From assembly GCA_937891015.1 (NCBI GenBank), contig CALAPY010000107.1, positions 1 to 58,065 on the forward strand: a stretch of 58,065 nt of DNA. Reading direction: 5' to 3'. The position numbers were made by a program, and so were the translations under genes. Under the pieces are notes generated by a model. The model made no database searches. It was given only the letters and a program-made list of their open reading frames with translations, and was not told the origin of the DNA. Each line of letters begins with the position of its first letter. Within the stretch, counting starts at the first letter, position 1. The stretch is from UBA2108 sp002713215. Its GTDB lineage: Bacteria; Bacteroidota; Bacteroidia; Flavobacteriales_G; Salibacteraceae. Below are positions 35,112-44,057 of this stretch, in pieces.

Positions 35112-35555
35112 GTGAAAATTTTGGCGGGCATAGATTTTTCAGAGGTATCTGATCAGGTGGTGAACAAGGCCGCTGAATATGCTCTTGCTTTCGATGCCAA
35201 ACTATGGCTTGTTCATGTAGCAGCGCCAAATCCGGATTTTGTTGGTTATGAAGTTGGACCCAAAGTCGTACGCGACCATAGAGCCAATGAATTAAAGAAA
35301 GAGCACGCTAAATTGAAAGAATATGCAGATGCTTGTGAAGAGATGGGAGTGCGATGCATACCCCTGTTAATTCAAGGTACAACACTGGACACCATTTTGG
35401 AAGTTCTTAATAAGCTTAACGTTGATTTAGTTGTTATTGGTTCCCATACAAATAGTTCTCTTTATGACTTTGTGGTAGGAAGCATTAAAAATGAGTTGTT
35501 TCACAAAGCAAAGCTTCCGGTATTGTTGGTTCCAAGAAACAGCAAGGATTCATAA
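35112..35555 (+). CDS. Universal stress protein (UspA family)
   Basis: 147 aa from a GTG; KILAGIDFSEVSD is the normal first beta-strand, so the start is secure. The late segment VVIGSHTNSSLYDFVVGSIKNELFHKA carries the nucleotide-binding GxxG-9x-GS motif in altered form: the second Gly is replaced (GSHT), while the final GS is kept. ATP binding may therefore be weak. A single-domain UspA-fold protein of the cytoplasm; its function is not predictable. It converges on nupC. Confidence 0.88.
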   Translation: MKILAGIDFSEVSDQVVNKAAEYALAFDAKLWLVHVAAPNPDFVGYEVGPKVVRDHRANELKKEHAKLKEYADACEEMGVRCIPLLIQGTTLDTILEVLNKLNVDLVVIGSHTNSSLYDFVVGSIKNELFHKAKLPVLLVPRNSKDS

Positions 35556-35575
35556 GGAAATTGATCGTAGGGCTT

Positions 35576-36865
35576 TTACGCTATAACACCCACAATGGTG
35601 GCGGAGAAAAGCGAAGCAATAGTACCTCCAATTAGGGCCTTTACTCCAAATTCCGAAAGCAGTTTTCGCTGACTAGGTGCCAATGAACCTATTCCCCCGA
35701 TTTGAATTCCAATGGAAGCGAAGTTGGCAAACCCACATAAAATATAGGTAGCCATAATAATGGATTTTTGTGAGACAAAAGCTCCACTGTCTTTTAGTGT
35801 TGCCAAGCTTGCATACCCTACAAACTCGGACACAATTATCTTTTCACCTAACAACTGCCCAACCAGGGTTATATCCTGACTATTCACACCAATAGCCCAC
35901 ATTAAAGGAGCAAAAATATTACCCAGAATGTATTGCAATGAGAGGGCTTCGTATTGGCCGTTAGTAGAGTTTAAAATCACTTCATTGAGGCCTGTTAAAC
36001 TACCTAGTTTGAAAAAACCATAATTGACCATGGCGATAAAAGCGAAAAAAACTAAAAGCATGGCTGCAACATTTACCGCCAACTTTAATCCTTCCGTAGT
36101 ACCGTTACTCATAGCATCCAGGAAATTGCTTCCCACCTTTTGTTTACTGACTTCAATATTCGAGCTGATTGGTTCAGTTTGCGGCATTAAAATTTTTGAA
36201 GCTACAATTGCCCCTGGAGCGGCCATTATTGAAGCCGCTAAAAGATGTTTGGCAAATAATACCTCTTGAGCCGGATCGTTCCCGCCCAGAAAGGCAATGT
36301 ATGCGCTTAAAACACCACCCGCCACCGTGGCCATTCCTCCAATCATTACCAACAACATCTCAGAGCGATTCATTGAAGGAAGATATTCCTTAATCATAAG
36401 TGGGGATTCAGTTTGACCAAGGAAAATATTTCCAGCTACGGAAAGACTTTCAGCACCACTTACATTAAGCAATTTAGTGAATACCCAAGCTAAAGCATAT
36501 ACGATTTTTTGTACGATTCCAAAGTAGAAAAGTACCGAAGTGAGTGCAGAAAAGAAAATTATCGTGGGTAGGACCTGCAGTGCAAATACAAACCCGTATG
36601 AAGAAATATCCATAAATCCTCCAAAAAGAAATTTACTTCCTTCTCGTGTAAATTCAAGGATACTGACAAAGGCCTTTCCAATTAAACCAAATCCAATTTG
36701 AACAATCTCAATCTTTAGAATTGCTACGGCCAGAACAATTTGAGTTAGCAAGCCGAGGCCCACAACCTTCCAATTAATGGCTTTACGATTTGAACTAAAA
36801 AGCCATGCTATAGCAATAAGAACCGCTAATCCTAGTAGCCCCCTGAGAATAGTAATAATGTCCAT
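35576..36865 (-). CDS. nupC: NupC-family concentrative nucleoside transporter
   Basis: 429 aa inner-membrane protein with multiple hydrophobic helices. Family motifs include GQTESPLMIKEYL and MIGGMATVAGGVLSAYI in the centre and ILCGFANFASIGIQIGGIG near the end. These Na+ or H+ coupled carriers import nucleosides. A salvage context is supported by the two deoxynucleoside kinases elsewhere in the window. Last gene of the etfB-etfA-nuclease-nupC run (gap 26 nt). Confidence 0.9.
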   Translation of the reverse strand: MDIITILRGLLGLAVLIAIAWLFSSNRKAINWKVVGLGLLTQIVLAVAILKIEIVQIGFGLIGKAFVSILEFTREGSKFLFGGFMDISSYGFVFALQVLPTIIFFSALTSVLFYFGIVQKIVYALAWVFTKLLNVSGAESLSVAGNIFLGQTESPLMIKEYLPSMNRSEMLLVMIGGMATVAGGVLSAYIAFLGGNDPAQEVLFAKHLLAASIMAAPGAIVASKILMPQTEPISSNIEVSKQKVGSNFLDAMSNGTTEGLKLAVNVAAMLLVFFAFIAMVNYGFFKLGSLTGLNEVILNSTNGQYEALSLQYILGNIFAPLMWAIGVNSQDITLVGQLLGEKIIVSEFVGYASLATLKDSGAFVSQKSIIMATYILCGFANFASIGIQIGGIGSLAPSQRKLLSEFGVKALIGGTIASLFSATIVGVIA

Positions 36866-36891
36866 AGGAGATTTTGTTGAGCCGAAAGATA

Positions 36892-37491
36892 CTATTTTCT
36901 ACTATTGAGCTCGTCTCTCAATCTCGACGCCAATTCGTAGTTTTCATTTTCCAGCGCATCGCGAAGCATTTCTTCCAATTGCTCAACCGTTTTAGAAGCC
37001 ATAAGGTCTTCTTTTATTTCGGCCATTTCCGATTCAGTCGCTTCTTCTTCGCTTGATGAGCGAATTTCTGCATCCTCATCAATAATAACTCCTGCATTTT
37101 TCAGGATAAATTCGAAGGTATAAACCGGGCATTTGAATCGAACCGCAAGTGCTATCGCGTCAGAAGTTCTGGCATCAATTTCCGTTTTCTCTCCATTGGG
37201 CCCAATGCAGATCAATTTGGCGTAAAAAACACCTTCAAGCAGGTTATAGATAACAACCTCTTCCAGCATGATTCCAAATGCTGCCGCAAAATTCTTAAAC
37301 ACATCATGCGTTAGTGGTCGGCTAGGTTTCATGTCTTCTAACTCAATAGCAATGGCTTGAGCTTCGAAGCTTCCTATAATAATTGGAAGACTTCGATTTC
37401 CGTTAGTCTCACTCAAAACAAGAGCATACGCTCCTGTTTGAGTTTGACTATATGATAGTCCGGAAATTTCCAGTTTTATTTTTTCTTCCAT
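36892..37491 (-). CDS. Bifunctional nuclease domain (DUF151) protein with UVR motif
   Basis: 199 aa. Residues 1-135 form the bifunctional nuclease/DUF151 domain (LPIIIGSFEAQAIAIELE, ARTSDAIALAVRFKCPVY). The acidic linker (130-160) leads to a C-terminal UvrB/UvrC-type helical motif (LEEMLRDALENENYELASRLRDE, quoted in part). The family contains an RNase/DNase characterised in plants; the bacterial role is unclear. It lies 23 nt after etfA. Confidence 0.9.
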   Translation of the reverse strand: MEEKIKLEISGLSYSQTQTGAYALVLSETNGNRSLPIIIGSFEAQAIAIELEDMKPSRPLTHDVFKNFAAAFGIMLEEVVIYNLLEGVFYAKLICIGPNGEKTEIDARTSDAIALAVRFKCPVYTFEFILKNAGVIIDEDAEIRSSSEEEATESEMAEIKEDLMASKTVEQLEEMLRDALENENYELASRLRDELNSRK

Positions 37492-37514
37492 ATAGGATAT
37501 TAAGCACTTTCAGG

Positions 37515-38474
37515 CTAAGCCTTAAAGTTTTTTGCCGCCTCCACTAATTTAGGAACGACTTCAAAGGCATCTCCAACGATTCCATAATCTGCCGCCTTAA
37601 AGAAGGGTGCTTCCGGATCGGTATTAATTACAACAATAACCTTAGATCCATTAACCCCGGCCAAATGTTGAATGGCTCCTGAAATTCCTGCTGCAATGTA
37701 CAAGTTAGGTCGAATGGCGATACCCGTTTGTCCAACGTGCTCGTGATGAGGTCTCCAACCAATATCAGCCACTGGCCTTGAACATGCAGTTGCAGCACCA
37801 AGAAGCTCGGCGAGCTCCTCAATCATTCCCCAATTTTCGGGTCCTTTTAATCCTCTACCGGCACTAACAACCAATTCAGCTTCTGTAAGATCAATTTTAT
37901 CTCCATTGCCCTTGGTTTTTAATTCTGATACGGTAATTCTTGAATCTCCCAAATCTGTAGAATCAGATTCAACCGAAGCACTCGCGCCAGAGGTTTCAAT
38001 ATCAATTGAGTTAGGCAAAAGCGAAATAACGGCCACTTCAGAATTTACTTTATATGACGCGAAGGCTTTACCAGAAAAAACCGATTTTTTAACAACCAAA
38101 CCATTGTTAAATTGAGGCAGTTCAACAGCACCGGAAACAATTCCAGCATTCATTCTGGCTGCTACTCGCGGTGCAATAGCCTTACCGGCAAAGTCATGAC
38201 TAAAAATAACTAGGCTGGCACCATTTGCATTTGCAATCGATTGAACCAACTTGGCCTTTTGTCCGTTGTCAGTAGTATTGTTTGCATTGTGGACTACCTT
38301 ATTTGCACCATAGTTGCCTAAGGCTTCCAGTTTAGAATTATCAATCTCTCCACAAACAACAGCGATACATTCTCCTCCTTTTTCAGAAGCAATTTTTGAA
38401 GCATAATAAACGGCTTCCAAAGAAGCCTTAACAACCTCACCATTATTTATATCCGTATAAACTATAACACTCAT
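37515..38474 (-). CDS. etfA: Electron transfer flavoprotein subunit alpha
   Basis: 319 aa. The C-terminal FAD-binding domain has the family signature: GRGLKGPENW near 205, ADIGWRPHHEHVGQTG and NLYIAAGISGAIQHLAG. The N-terminal domain is an adenine nucleotide-like fold. With EtfB it accepts electrons from acyl-CoA dehydrogenases and passes them to ETF-quinone oxidoreductase. It starts 2 nt after etfB. Confidence 0.96.
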   Translation of the reverse strand: MSVIVYTDINNGEVVKASLEAVYYASKIASEKGGECIAVVCGEIDNSKLEALGNYGANKVVHNANNTTDNGQKAKLVQSIANANGASLVIFSHDFAGKAIAPRVAARMNAGIVSGAVELPQFNNGLVVKKSVFSGKAFASYKVNSEVAVISLLPNSIDIETSGASASVESDSTDLGDSRITVSELKTKGNGDKIDLTEAELVVSAGRGLKGPENWGMIEELAELLGAATACSRPVADIGWRPHHEHVGQTGIAIRPNLYIAAGISGAIQHLAGVNGSKVIVVINTDPEAPFFKAADYGIVGDAFEVVPKLVEAAKNFKA

Positions 38475-38476
38475 CT

Positions 38477-39217
38477 CTATATCACTTTAGCTTCGTTATG
38501 CAACAATTCAATTAATTCTCCTGCGTTTTCAGGGTCAATGTATTTACACTCTGATTTTGCATCTGGCAGGCTATAACCAATCACTTCACTTGTGGCCGCT
38601 TCACCAGAAGGAGAAACTACTTCCAGCTTTTTGCTCCTGGCTGCCATAATTCCTCTCATGTTAGGAATTCTTTGTTCGGCCATACCTTTTGCGGCACTTA
38701 GTACCATGGGCAGTGAACATTGTAGTGCAGCACTTCCACCTTGAACATCACATTCAAGTGTAACGTTGGAACCATCAATGTCAATTTTAGTAGCTTGCGA
38801 AACAAACGGATAGTCCAGGAATTCTGCAATTAATCCTGCAACCTGTCCACCATTGTAATTAATAGTTTCTTTTCCGCAAAGGATTAAATCATATCCTTTG
38901 TCAGACGCATAATTGGCAATTTCCTTTGCCACTAAAAAAGCGTCATTTGCCTCAGTATCGATGCGTACAGCATCGTCAGCACCAATGGCCAACGCTTTTC
39001 TAATAATGGGGTCATTTTCTGCTCCACCAACAGTTACAGTGGTTACTGATCCACCTAAACTTTCTTTCAACTCAAGACCTCTTACCAGTGCATACCACTC
39101 ATCGTATGGATTTACAATAAACTGCACACCTGCCTCATTGAACTTGGTGTCACCATCTGTAAATGCGATTTTGGTTGTGGTATCGGGAGCCTTGCTAATG
39201 CATACAAGAATCTTCAT
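38477..39217 (-). CDS. etfB: Electron transfer flavoprotein subunit beta
   Basis: 246 aa from the ATG at 39217 (MKILVCISKAPDTT). An upstream in-frame ATG at 39265 would add 16 residues, but the promoter -7 box lies within that stretch (39253-39260), and MKILVCI is the family N-terminus. DLILCGKETINYNGGQVAG and ADDAVRID mark the AMP-binding beta subunit. It forms the heterodimer with EtfA. First gene of the minus-strand run. Confidence 0.95.
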   Translation of the reverse strand: MKILVCISKAPDTTTKIAFTDGDTKFNEAGVQFIVNPYDEWYALVRGLELKESLGGSVTTVTVGGAENDPIIRKALAIGADDAVRIDTEANDAFLVAKEIANYASDKGYDLILCGKETINYNGGQVAGLIAEFLDYPFVSQATKIDIDGSNVTLECDVQGGSAALQCSLPMVLSAAKGMAEQRIPNMRGIMAARSKKLEVVSPSGEAATSEVIGYSLPDAKSECKYIDPENAGELIELLHNEAKVI

Positions 39218-39252
39218 ATATAAGGTATTTTTCCTTCTGTTTTGTTTTGCCG

Positions 39253-39285
39253 CAAAGGTAGTCAAAGAGGTTGTTTTTTGAACAA
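39253..39285 (-). promoter_or_regulatory. Promoter of the etfBA operon
   Basis: On the minus strand TACCTTTG (39260-39253) matches TAnnTTTG and is followed by CGGC. A TTG lies 22 nt upstream (39285-39283). It decides the etfB start. Confidence 0.6.
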
Positions 39286-39327
39286 ATTACTTGGCTTTCA
39301 TTCTTAGTATACTGTTGCTGATATTTC

Positions 39328-39335
39328 TATTTTTG
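39328..39335 (+). promoter_or_regulatory. -7 element of pdhB
   Basis: TATTTTTG followed by CGGC, about 20 nt before the ATG at 39355. No TTG at ideal spacing. It lies about 70 bp from the divergent etfB promoter. Confidence 0.5.
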
Positions 39336-39354
39336 CGGCTGAAAAACGAATGGT

Positions 39355-40335
39355 ATGAGAGAGATCCAATTCAGAGAAGCCCTTAACGAGGCAATGAGTG
39401 AGGAAATGAGGCGCGATGAGAACGTCTTTTTATTGGGTGAGGAAGTGGCAGAATACAACGGAGCCTACAAAGTAAGCCAGGGAATGTTGGATGAATTTGG
39501 AGCTAAAAGGGTTATTGATACGCCAATTGCCGAACTTGGGTTTACAGGAATTGCTGTAGGCGCAGCCATGAACGGACTTAGACCAATTGTAGAGTTTATG
39601 ACCTGGAATTTTGCCATTCTGGCGGCGGATCAAATCATAAATAGTGCGGCAAAAATGCTTCAAATGAGTGGGGGACAATATAATGTACCTATTGTTTTTA
39701 GAGGAGGTAATGGTCAGGCCGGACAGTTAGCCGCGACACATTCTCAAAGTTTTGAAGCTTTTTATGCGCATGTACCCGGACTAAAAGTAATTACCCCATC
39801 TAACCCATATGATGCAAAAGGATTATTGAAAGCGGCCATTCGTGATGATAATCCTGTTGTTTTTCTGGAATCAGAAAAAATGTATGGCGATAAAGGAGAA
39901 GTGCCTGATGGAGAATATATTCTTCCTATAGGTAAGGCAGATGTCGTTCGAGAAGGGACCGATTGTACTATTGTTTCATTTGGAAAGATTGTTAAAGTGG
40001 CAAATCAAGCTGCTGATGAGCTGGCGAAGGAAGGGATTAATGTTGAAGTAATTGATTTAAGAACAATTCGACCCTGGGATGAGCAAGCTGTGGTAGAATC
40101 TGTGAAAAAGACGAATCGTCTGGTAATTTTAGAAGAAAGTTGGCCAGTTGCTTCTATTGCCTCAGAAATATCGTTTAGAATTCAGCAGGTAGCTTTCGAC
40201 CATTTGGATGCACCGGTTTTAAGATTGACCCAGTCGGATACCCCCTTTGCGTTCTCTACATCACTTATTGATGAGGCTTTACCCAATGTTCAGGACCTAA
40301 TGAATGCGGTAAAATCAAGTATGTACCAACTATAA
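39355..40335 (+). CDS. pdhB: Pyruvate dehydrogenase E1 component subunit beta
   Basis: 326 aa transketolase-type subunit (MREIQFREALNEAMSEEM). Residues E-E in GEEVAEYNGAYKVSQG, the PIVFRGGNG and ATHSQSFEAFYAH segments, and the C-terminal VIDLRTIRPWDEQ are typical of PdhB. It pairs with an E1-alpha subunit to decarboxylate pyruvate with thiamine diphosphate. The alpha subunit is not adjacent, as is often seen in Flavobacteriales. A lipoprotein gene follows after 24 nt. Confidence 0.93.
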   Translation: MREIQFREALNEAMSEEMRRDENVFLLGEEVAEYNGAYKVSQGMLDEFGAKRVIDTPIAELGFTGIAVGAAMNGLRPIVEFMTWNFAILAADQIINSAAKMLQMSGGQYNVPIVFRGGNGQAGQLAATHSQSFEAFYAHVPGLKVITPSNPYDAKGLLKAAIRDDNPVVFLESEKMYGDKGEVPDGEYILPIGKADVVREGTDCTIVSFGKIVKVANQAADELAKEGINVEVIDLRTIRPWDEQAVVESVKKTNRLVILEESWPVASIASEISFRIQQVAFDHLDAPVLRLTQSDTPFAFSTSLIDEALPNVQDLMNAVKSSMYQL

Positions 40336-40359
40336 TCGAAAACATACGTAGTAATTGAC

Positions 40360-40890
40360 ATGACTCAGGTGAGAATTAAATTATTTCTATTGATGGCAGT
40401 ATTGGGGTTGCTGTTACTAATTGACTCATGTAAGAAAAAAGATGATTCCTTTGAACCAATTCAGGTAGTTGGAGTCGAGGATAAATTGGTTGGAACCTGG
40501 AATGTAATATCAACAGAAGGAGTTGGAGTAGTAAAGATTGCCGGCAAGGATGTCCAGGTTACGGGTAAAAACAAAGATGAGCCCCAGGGATTCTATGAAT
40601 TAAAAAAGTCTCCCAATGAATACACCTACGACGTAAAAGCCACGTTGGAAATGGACATCAGTGGAATAAAGCAAAATTACGATTACAACGACCATGATGC
40701 CGGTACATGGACGGTGTCCGAAGATGAGAAATCTGTAATTTTTGCCGGAAATCAGGGAATAACACAAACCCTATTCTTTACACAGTACGACAGCAATGAA
40801 AATTTGTATATGAGAATAGCCATTCCAGTTGATACTACATTTAGTAGTTTTGAATACAAAGGGACTGTTTTTGTAAATATGCGTAAATAG
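40360..40890 (+). CDS. Lipoprotein with lipocalin-like beta domain, unknown function
   Basis: 176 aa. Signal peptide with a lipobox ending LIDSC (Cys about 25). The mature part starts with KKKDDSFEP and then KLVGTWNVIST, the opening strand typical of lipocalin-like Bacteroidota lipoproteins. It continues with repeated beta strands (GFYELKKSPNEYTYDV, HDAGTWTVSEDEKSVIF). Ligand unknown. Probably co-transcribed with pdhB and ended by a short hairpin that overlaps the hppA promoter. Confidence 0.75.
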   Translation: MTQVRIKLFLLMAVLGLLLLIDSCKKKDDSFEPIQVVGVEDKLVGTWNVISTEGVGVVKIAGKDVQVTGKNKDEPQGFYELKKSPNEYTYDVKATLEMDISGIKQNYDYNDHDAGTWTVSEDEKSVIFAGNQGITQTLFFTQYDSNENLYMRIAIPVDTTFSSFEYKGTVFVNMRK

Positions 40891-40939
40891 TACTTAAAAT
40901 CAATGCATTACACTAAACTTTTGTTTCCATAATTTTCGT

Positions 40940-40969
40940 TTGATTAATAGTTTCGAATATTTACTTTTG
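40940..40969 (+). promoter_or_regulatory. Promoter of hppA
   Basis: TTG at 40940-40942, a 19-nt spacer, and TACTTTTG at 40962-40969, followed by CGGCC. The leader is about 70 nt and begins inside a terminator-like hairpin. Confidence 0.65.
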
Positions 40970-40994
40970 CGGCCTTTTATTCGGGCCGTTTTTT
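40970..40994 (+). terminator. Short hairpin with T-tract between the lipoprotein gene and hppA
   Basis: CGGCC (40970-40974) pairs with GGCCG (40984-40988) around a 9-nt loop, followed by TTTTTT. It directly abuts the hppA -7 box, so it probably ends upstream transcription while the hppA start site lies inside the stem. Confidence 0.6.
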
Positions 40995-41042
40995 ATTGGT
41001 CCATACAAACTTGAAATAGATTTTAAACTAAATAGATAAATA

Positions 41043-43301
41043 ATGAATTCGTTAGCACAAAACATTCTATACGTAGTTCCGGTTCTGGGATTGATTGGAT
41101 TAATCTTTATGATGATGAAATCGTCATGGGTAAAGAAGCAACCTTCCGGAAGTGGAAAAATGCAGGAAATTTCAAAAGCCATTCAAGAAGGGGCTTTGGC
41201 ATTTCTTAATGCGGAGTACCGTTTGCTACTAATCTTTGTGGTTATTGCTTCGGCAGCCCTTTTTGGAATTTCAGTTGTAGTGAATACCACCAGTTGGATG
41301 ATAGTTCCTGCTTTCATTTTCGGAGCTATATTTTCAGCATTAGCCGGTAACATTGGAATGAGAATAGCAACCGCTTCAAATGCAAGAACCGCAGAAGCAG
41401 CCAAAACAAGTTTACCTCAGGCATTGAAAGTGTCTTTTGGAGGAGGAACCGTAATGGGCTTAGGTGTTGCTAGTTTAGCGGTACTTGGGTTAAGTCTTTT
41501 CTTTTTATTCTTTATTGGTCAATTTATGGGAATGGAAGGTAGTTTCTATAACAACATGACCATTGTTCTTGAAACGCTCGCCGGATTTTCATTAGGAGCT
41601 GAATCAATTGCATTGTTTGCTCGTGTTGGTGGGGGTATTTATACCAAGGCCGCTGACGTAGGTGCTGATCTTGTGGGAAAGGTAGAAGCTGGAATCCCGG
41701 AGGATGATCCAAGAAACCCAGCAACCATTGCCGACAACGTTGGAGACAATGTTGGTGATGTAGCAGGAATGGGAGCCGATTTATTTGGTTCATATGTAGC
41801 GACAGTTTTGGCGGCTATGGTATTGGGTAATTATGTGATTAAAGACATGTCTGCCGGTGGCCAGTTTACCGATGCATTCAATAATATGGGACCTATTTTA
41901 TTACCAATTGTAATTGCTGGTGTTGGAATCATTGCTTCCATCATTGGAACTTTCTTTATTAAAATTGCCAATAACGATGCAAAAGAAGCTCAGGTTCAAA
42001 AAGCATTGGATACTGGAAACTGGGTTTCTATTTTGATTACGTTGGTTGCAAGTTATTTCCTTATTTCCTGGATGCTTCCTGAAACCATGTCTATGAACTT
42101 TTTTGGTGAAGGAATTAAAGAAGTGCCTTCTATTAATGTGTTCTTTGCCGCGTGTATTGGTCTTTCTGTGGGTGCATTAATTTCTCTGGTTACCGCATAC
42201 TACACAAGTTTAGGAAAGAAACCAGTTTTGGATATTGTACAAAACTCCTCTACCGGAGCAGCAACTAACATTATTGCTGGTCTGGCAGTTGGAATGAAAT
42301 CCACATTCGCTTCTGTAATCTTATTTGCAGCGGCAATTTTTGGTTCCTATACATTAGCAGGTTTTTATGGTGTTGCTCTTGCTGCTTCTGCAATGATGGC
42401 AACTACGGCTATGCAATTGGCCATTGACGCTTTTGGCCCTATTGCCGATAATGCTGGTGGTGTTGCTGAAATGAGTGAATTACCAAGCGAAGTTCGTGAA
42501 AGAACTGATATTTTGGATTCAGTAGGAAATACTACCGCTGCTGTTGGTAAAGGTTTTGCAATTGCTTCCGCGGCATTAACTGCATTGGCCTTATTTGCTG
42601 CTTATGTTACTTTCACTGGTATCGATGGGATTAACATTTTCAAAGCAGATGTACTTGCCATGTTATTTGTTGGAGGAATGATTCCTGTTATTTTTTCTGC
42701 TTTGGCTATGCAGTCAGTGGGAAAAGCAGCTATGGAAATGGTACAGGAAGTACGTCGACAGTTTAAAGAAATTCCTGGAATTATGGAAGGTACCGGTACT
42801 CCGGAATATGCTAAATGTGTTGACATTTCAACTAAGGCAGCATTAAAAGAAATGCTTTTACCAGGGTTAATTACCATTATTACTCCAATCATAATTGGTT
42901 TGTTATTTGGCGCTGAGCCACTAGGAGGTTATATGGCTGGTGTTTGTGTATCTGGTGTTATGTGGGCGATCTTCCAAAACAATGCCGGAGGAGCCTGGGA
43001 CAATGCTAAAAAATCATTCGAAGCTGGTGTTATGATTGATGGGGAAATGACTTACAAAGGTTCTGATGCGCACAAGGCTGCTGTAACAGGAGATACTGTA
43101 GGTGACCCATTCAAAGACACTTCTGGTCCTTCGATGAATATCCTAATTAAGCTTACCTGCCTGGTAGGATTGGTGATAGCTCCTATCTTGGGTCAAATGA
43201 GCGGAAAGGGACATGCTGAGGCAGGTACTGATACTCAGGAAAACAAAGTGGAAGTGGCAATTGAGAATACCTCAGTTGAAAATAAGATTGTGGAAGAGTA
43301 A
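41043..43301 (+). CDS. hppA: Membrane-bound ion-translocating pyrophosphatase, K+-dependent type
   Basis: 752 aa, about 16 transmembrane helices. The pyrophosphate site is clear: GADLVGKVEAGIPEDDPRNPA and DNVGDNVGDVAGMGADLF. In the cytoplasmic loop GNTTAAVGKG the residue after TT is Ala; Lys at that place marks K+-independent enzymes, so this one should need K+. The inner-helix sequence SLGAESIALFARVGGG carries a Glu seen in Na+-pumping relatives, so Na+ export is possible, but H+ cannot be excluded. It couples pyrophosphate hydrolysis to ion pumping across the inner membrane. It has its own promoter, and a YceI lipoprotein gene follows after 12 nt. Confidence 0.94.
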   Translation: MNSLAQNILYVVPVLGLIGLIFMMMKSSWVKKQPSGSGKMQEISKAIQEGALAFLNAEYRLLLIFVVIASAALFGISVVVNTTSWMIVPAFIFGAIFSALAGNIGMRIATASNARTAEAAKTSLPQALKVSFGGGTVMGLGVASLAVLGLSLFFLFFIGQFMGMEGSFYNNMTIVLETLAGFSLGAESIALFARVGGGIYTKAADVGADLVGKVEAGIPEDDPRNPATIADNVGDNVGDVAGMGADLFGSYVATVLAAMVLGNYVIKDMSAGGQFTDAFNNMGPILLPIVIAGVGIIASIIGTFFIKIANNDAKEAQVQKALDTGNWVSILITLVASYFLISWMLPETMSMNFFGEGIKEVPSINVFFAACIGLSVGALISLVTAYYTSLGKKPVLDIVQNSSTGAATNIIAGLAVGMKSTFASVILFAAAIFGSYTLAGFYGVALAASAMMATTAMQLAIDAFGPIADNAGGVAEMSELPSEVRERTDILDSVGNTTAAVGKGFAIASAALTALALFAAYVTFTGIDGINIFKADVLAMLFVGGMIPVIFSALAMQSVGKAAMEMVQEVRRQFKEIPGIMEGTGTPEYAKCVDISTKAALKEMLLPGLITIITPIIIGLLFGAEPLGGYMAGVCVSGVMWAIFQNNAGGAWDNAKKSFEAGVMIDGEMTYKGSDAHKAAVTGDTVGDPFKDTSGPSMNILIKLTCLVGLVIAPILGQMSGKGHAEAGTDTQENKVEVAIENTSVENKIVEE

Positions 43302-43313
43302 AACTTATAGGTT

Positions 43314-44009
43314 ATGGTTCGATATCTGCTTATTATATTGATTTCGTCAACTTTCTTCGCGTGTGACTCTTCCAGTGGCGAAGCTTCTCAAACTCGGACT
43401 GAGGGTGTGAGTGAGGAGGCTTCAGAAGCTAGTGTTGAGCAAGAAGAAATGTTGACTCCCAAAGAATATATGTTGGATGCTCAGAAAAGTACTATTACCT
43501 GGATTGGAAGAAAGCCGACTGGGGAGCACAGGGGTACTTTGAAGTTTTTACACGGAGCTTTAGCACTTAGACCTGACGGTGCCTACGAGGGAGTGGTTGA
43601 ATCTGATATGAACACGATTGAGTGTACAGATATTGAGGATAAAGATGATAACCTGGACTTGGTAAACCATTTAAAGGATAAAGACTTTTTCAATGTTACA
43701 GAGTTTCCTACCTCGAGCTTTCAATTGATGGATTTTCAGGATGATAAGGATGAACAATCTTCTGGAATGGTCAATGGTGAAATGATGATTAAGGGAATAA
43801 GTGAGCATTTCACTATTCCAGTGATTAAAAAAGTTAGCGGAGATTCACTTATGATGACGGGAACATTTATTGTTGACCGTACCTTATATGGAATTAAGTA
43901 CAAGTCGAAGTCAATTTTTCCAGAGCTCAAGGATAAATTCATTGACGACAACGTAGAGTTGAATTTTGAAGCCTGGTTTTACGAGGTAAAACCGGAACAA
44001 TCACTTTAA
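43314..44009 (+). CDS. YceI-family lipoprotein
   Basis: 231 aa. The lipoprotein signal ends FFACD (Cys about 17) and is followed by a Ser/Glu-rich linker. The YceI domain starts at YMLDAQKSTITWIGRKPTGEHRGTLKF (part) and includes HLKDKDFFNVTEFPTSSFQL and the late VDRTLYGIKYKSKSIF. YceI proteins are lipocalin-like and bind long isoprenoid or amide lipids. Co-transcribed with hppA (12-nt gap); the link between the two functions is not obvious. Confidence 0.88.
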   Translation: MVRYLLIILISSTFFACDSSSGEASQTRTEGVSEEASEASVEQEEMLTPKEYMLDAQKSTITWIGRKPTGEHRGTLKFLHGALALRPDGAYEGVVESDMNTIECTDIEDKDDNLDLVNHLKDKDFFNVTEFPTSSFQLMDFQDDKDEQSSGMVNGEMMIKGISEHFTIPVIKKVSGDSLMMTGTFIVDRTLYGIKYKSKSIFPELKDKFIDDNVELNFEAWFYEVKPEQSL

Positions 44010-44017
44010 ATTTAGAC

Positions 44018-44038
44018 GCCTTCATTGCAGGCTTTTTT
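44018..44038 (+). terminator. Short terminator after the YceI gene
   Basis: GCCT (44018-44021) pairs with AGGC (44029-44032) around a 7-nt loop, followed by TTTTTT. The stem is short, so efficiency is uncertain. The loop holds the TTG of the next gene's promoter. Confidence 0.5.
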
Positions 44039-44053
44039 GATTGTATACATTTG
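44025..44053 (+). promoter_or_regulatory. Promoter of the gene at 44058 (probably leaderless)
   Basis: TTG at 44025-44027, an 18-nt spacer, and TACATTTG at 44046-44053. The GTG start follows after only AGAC. Confidence 0.6.
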
Positions 44054-44057
44054 AGAC

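Noticed and set aside
39218..39265. 16-codon N-terminal extension of etfB
   Set aside because: The -7 promoter element lies within it, and the family starts at MKILVCI.
40970..41042. Attenuator or riboswitch in the hppA leader
   Set aside because: The hairpin starts at or before the predicted transcription start and is only 5 bp; no alternative pairing or conserved aptamer was seen. A terminator for the upstream gene is simpler.
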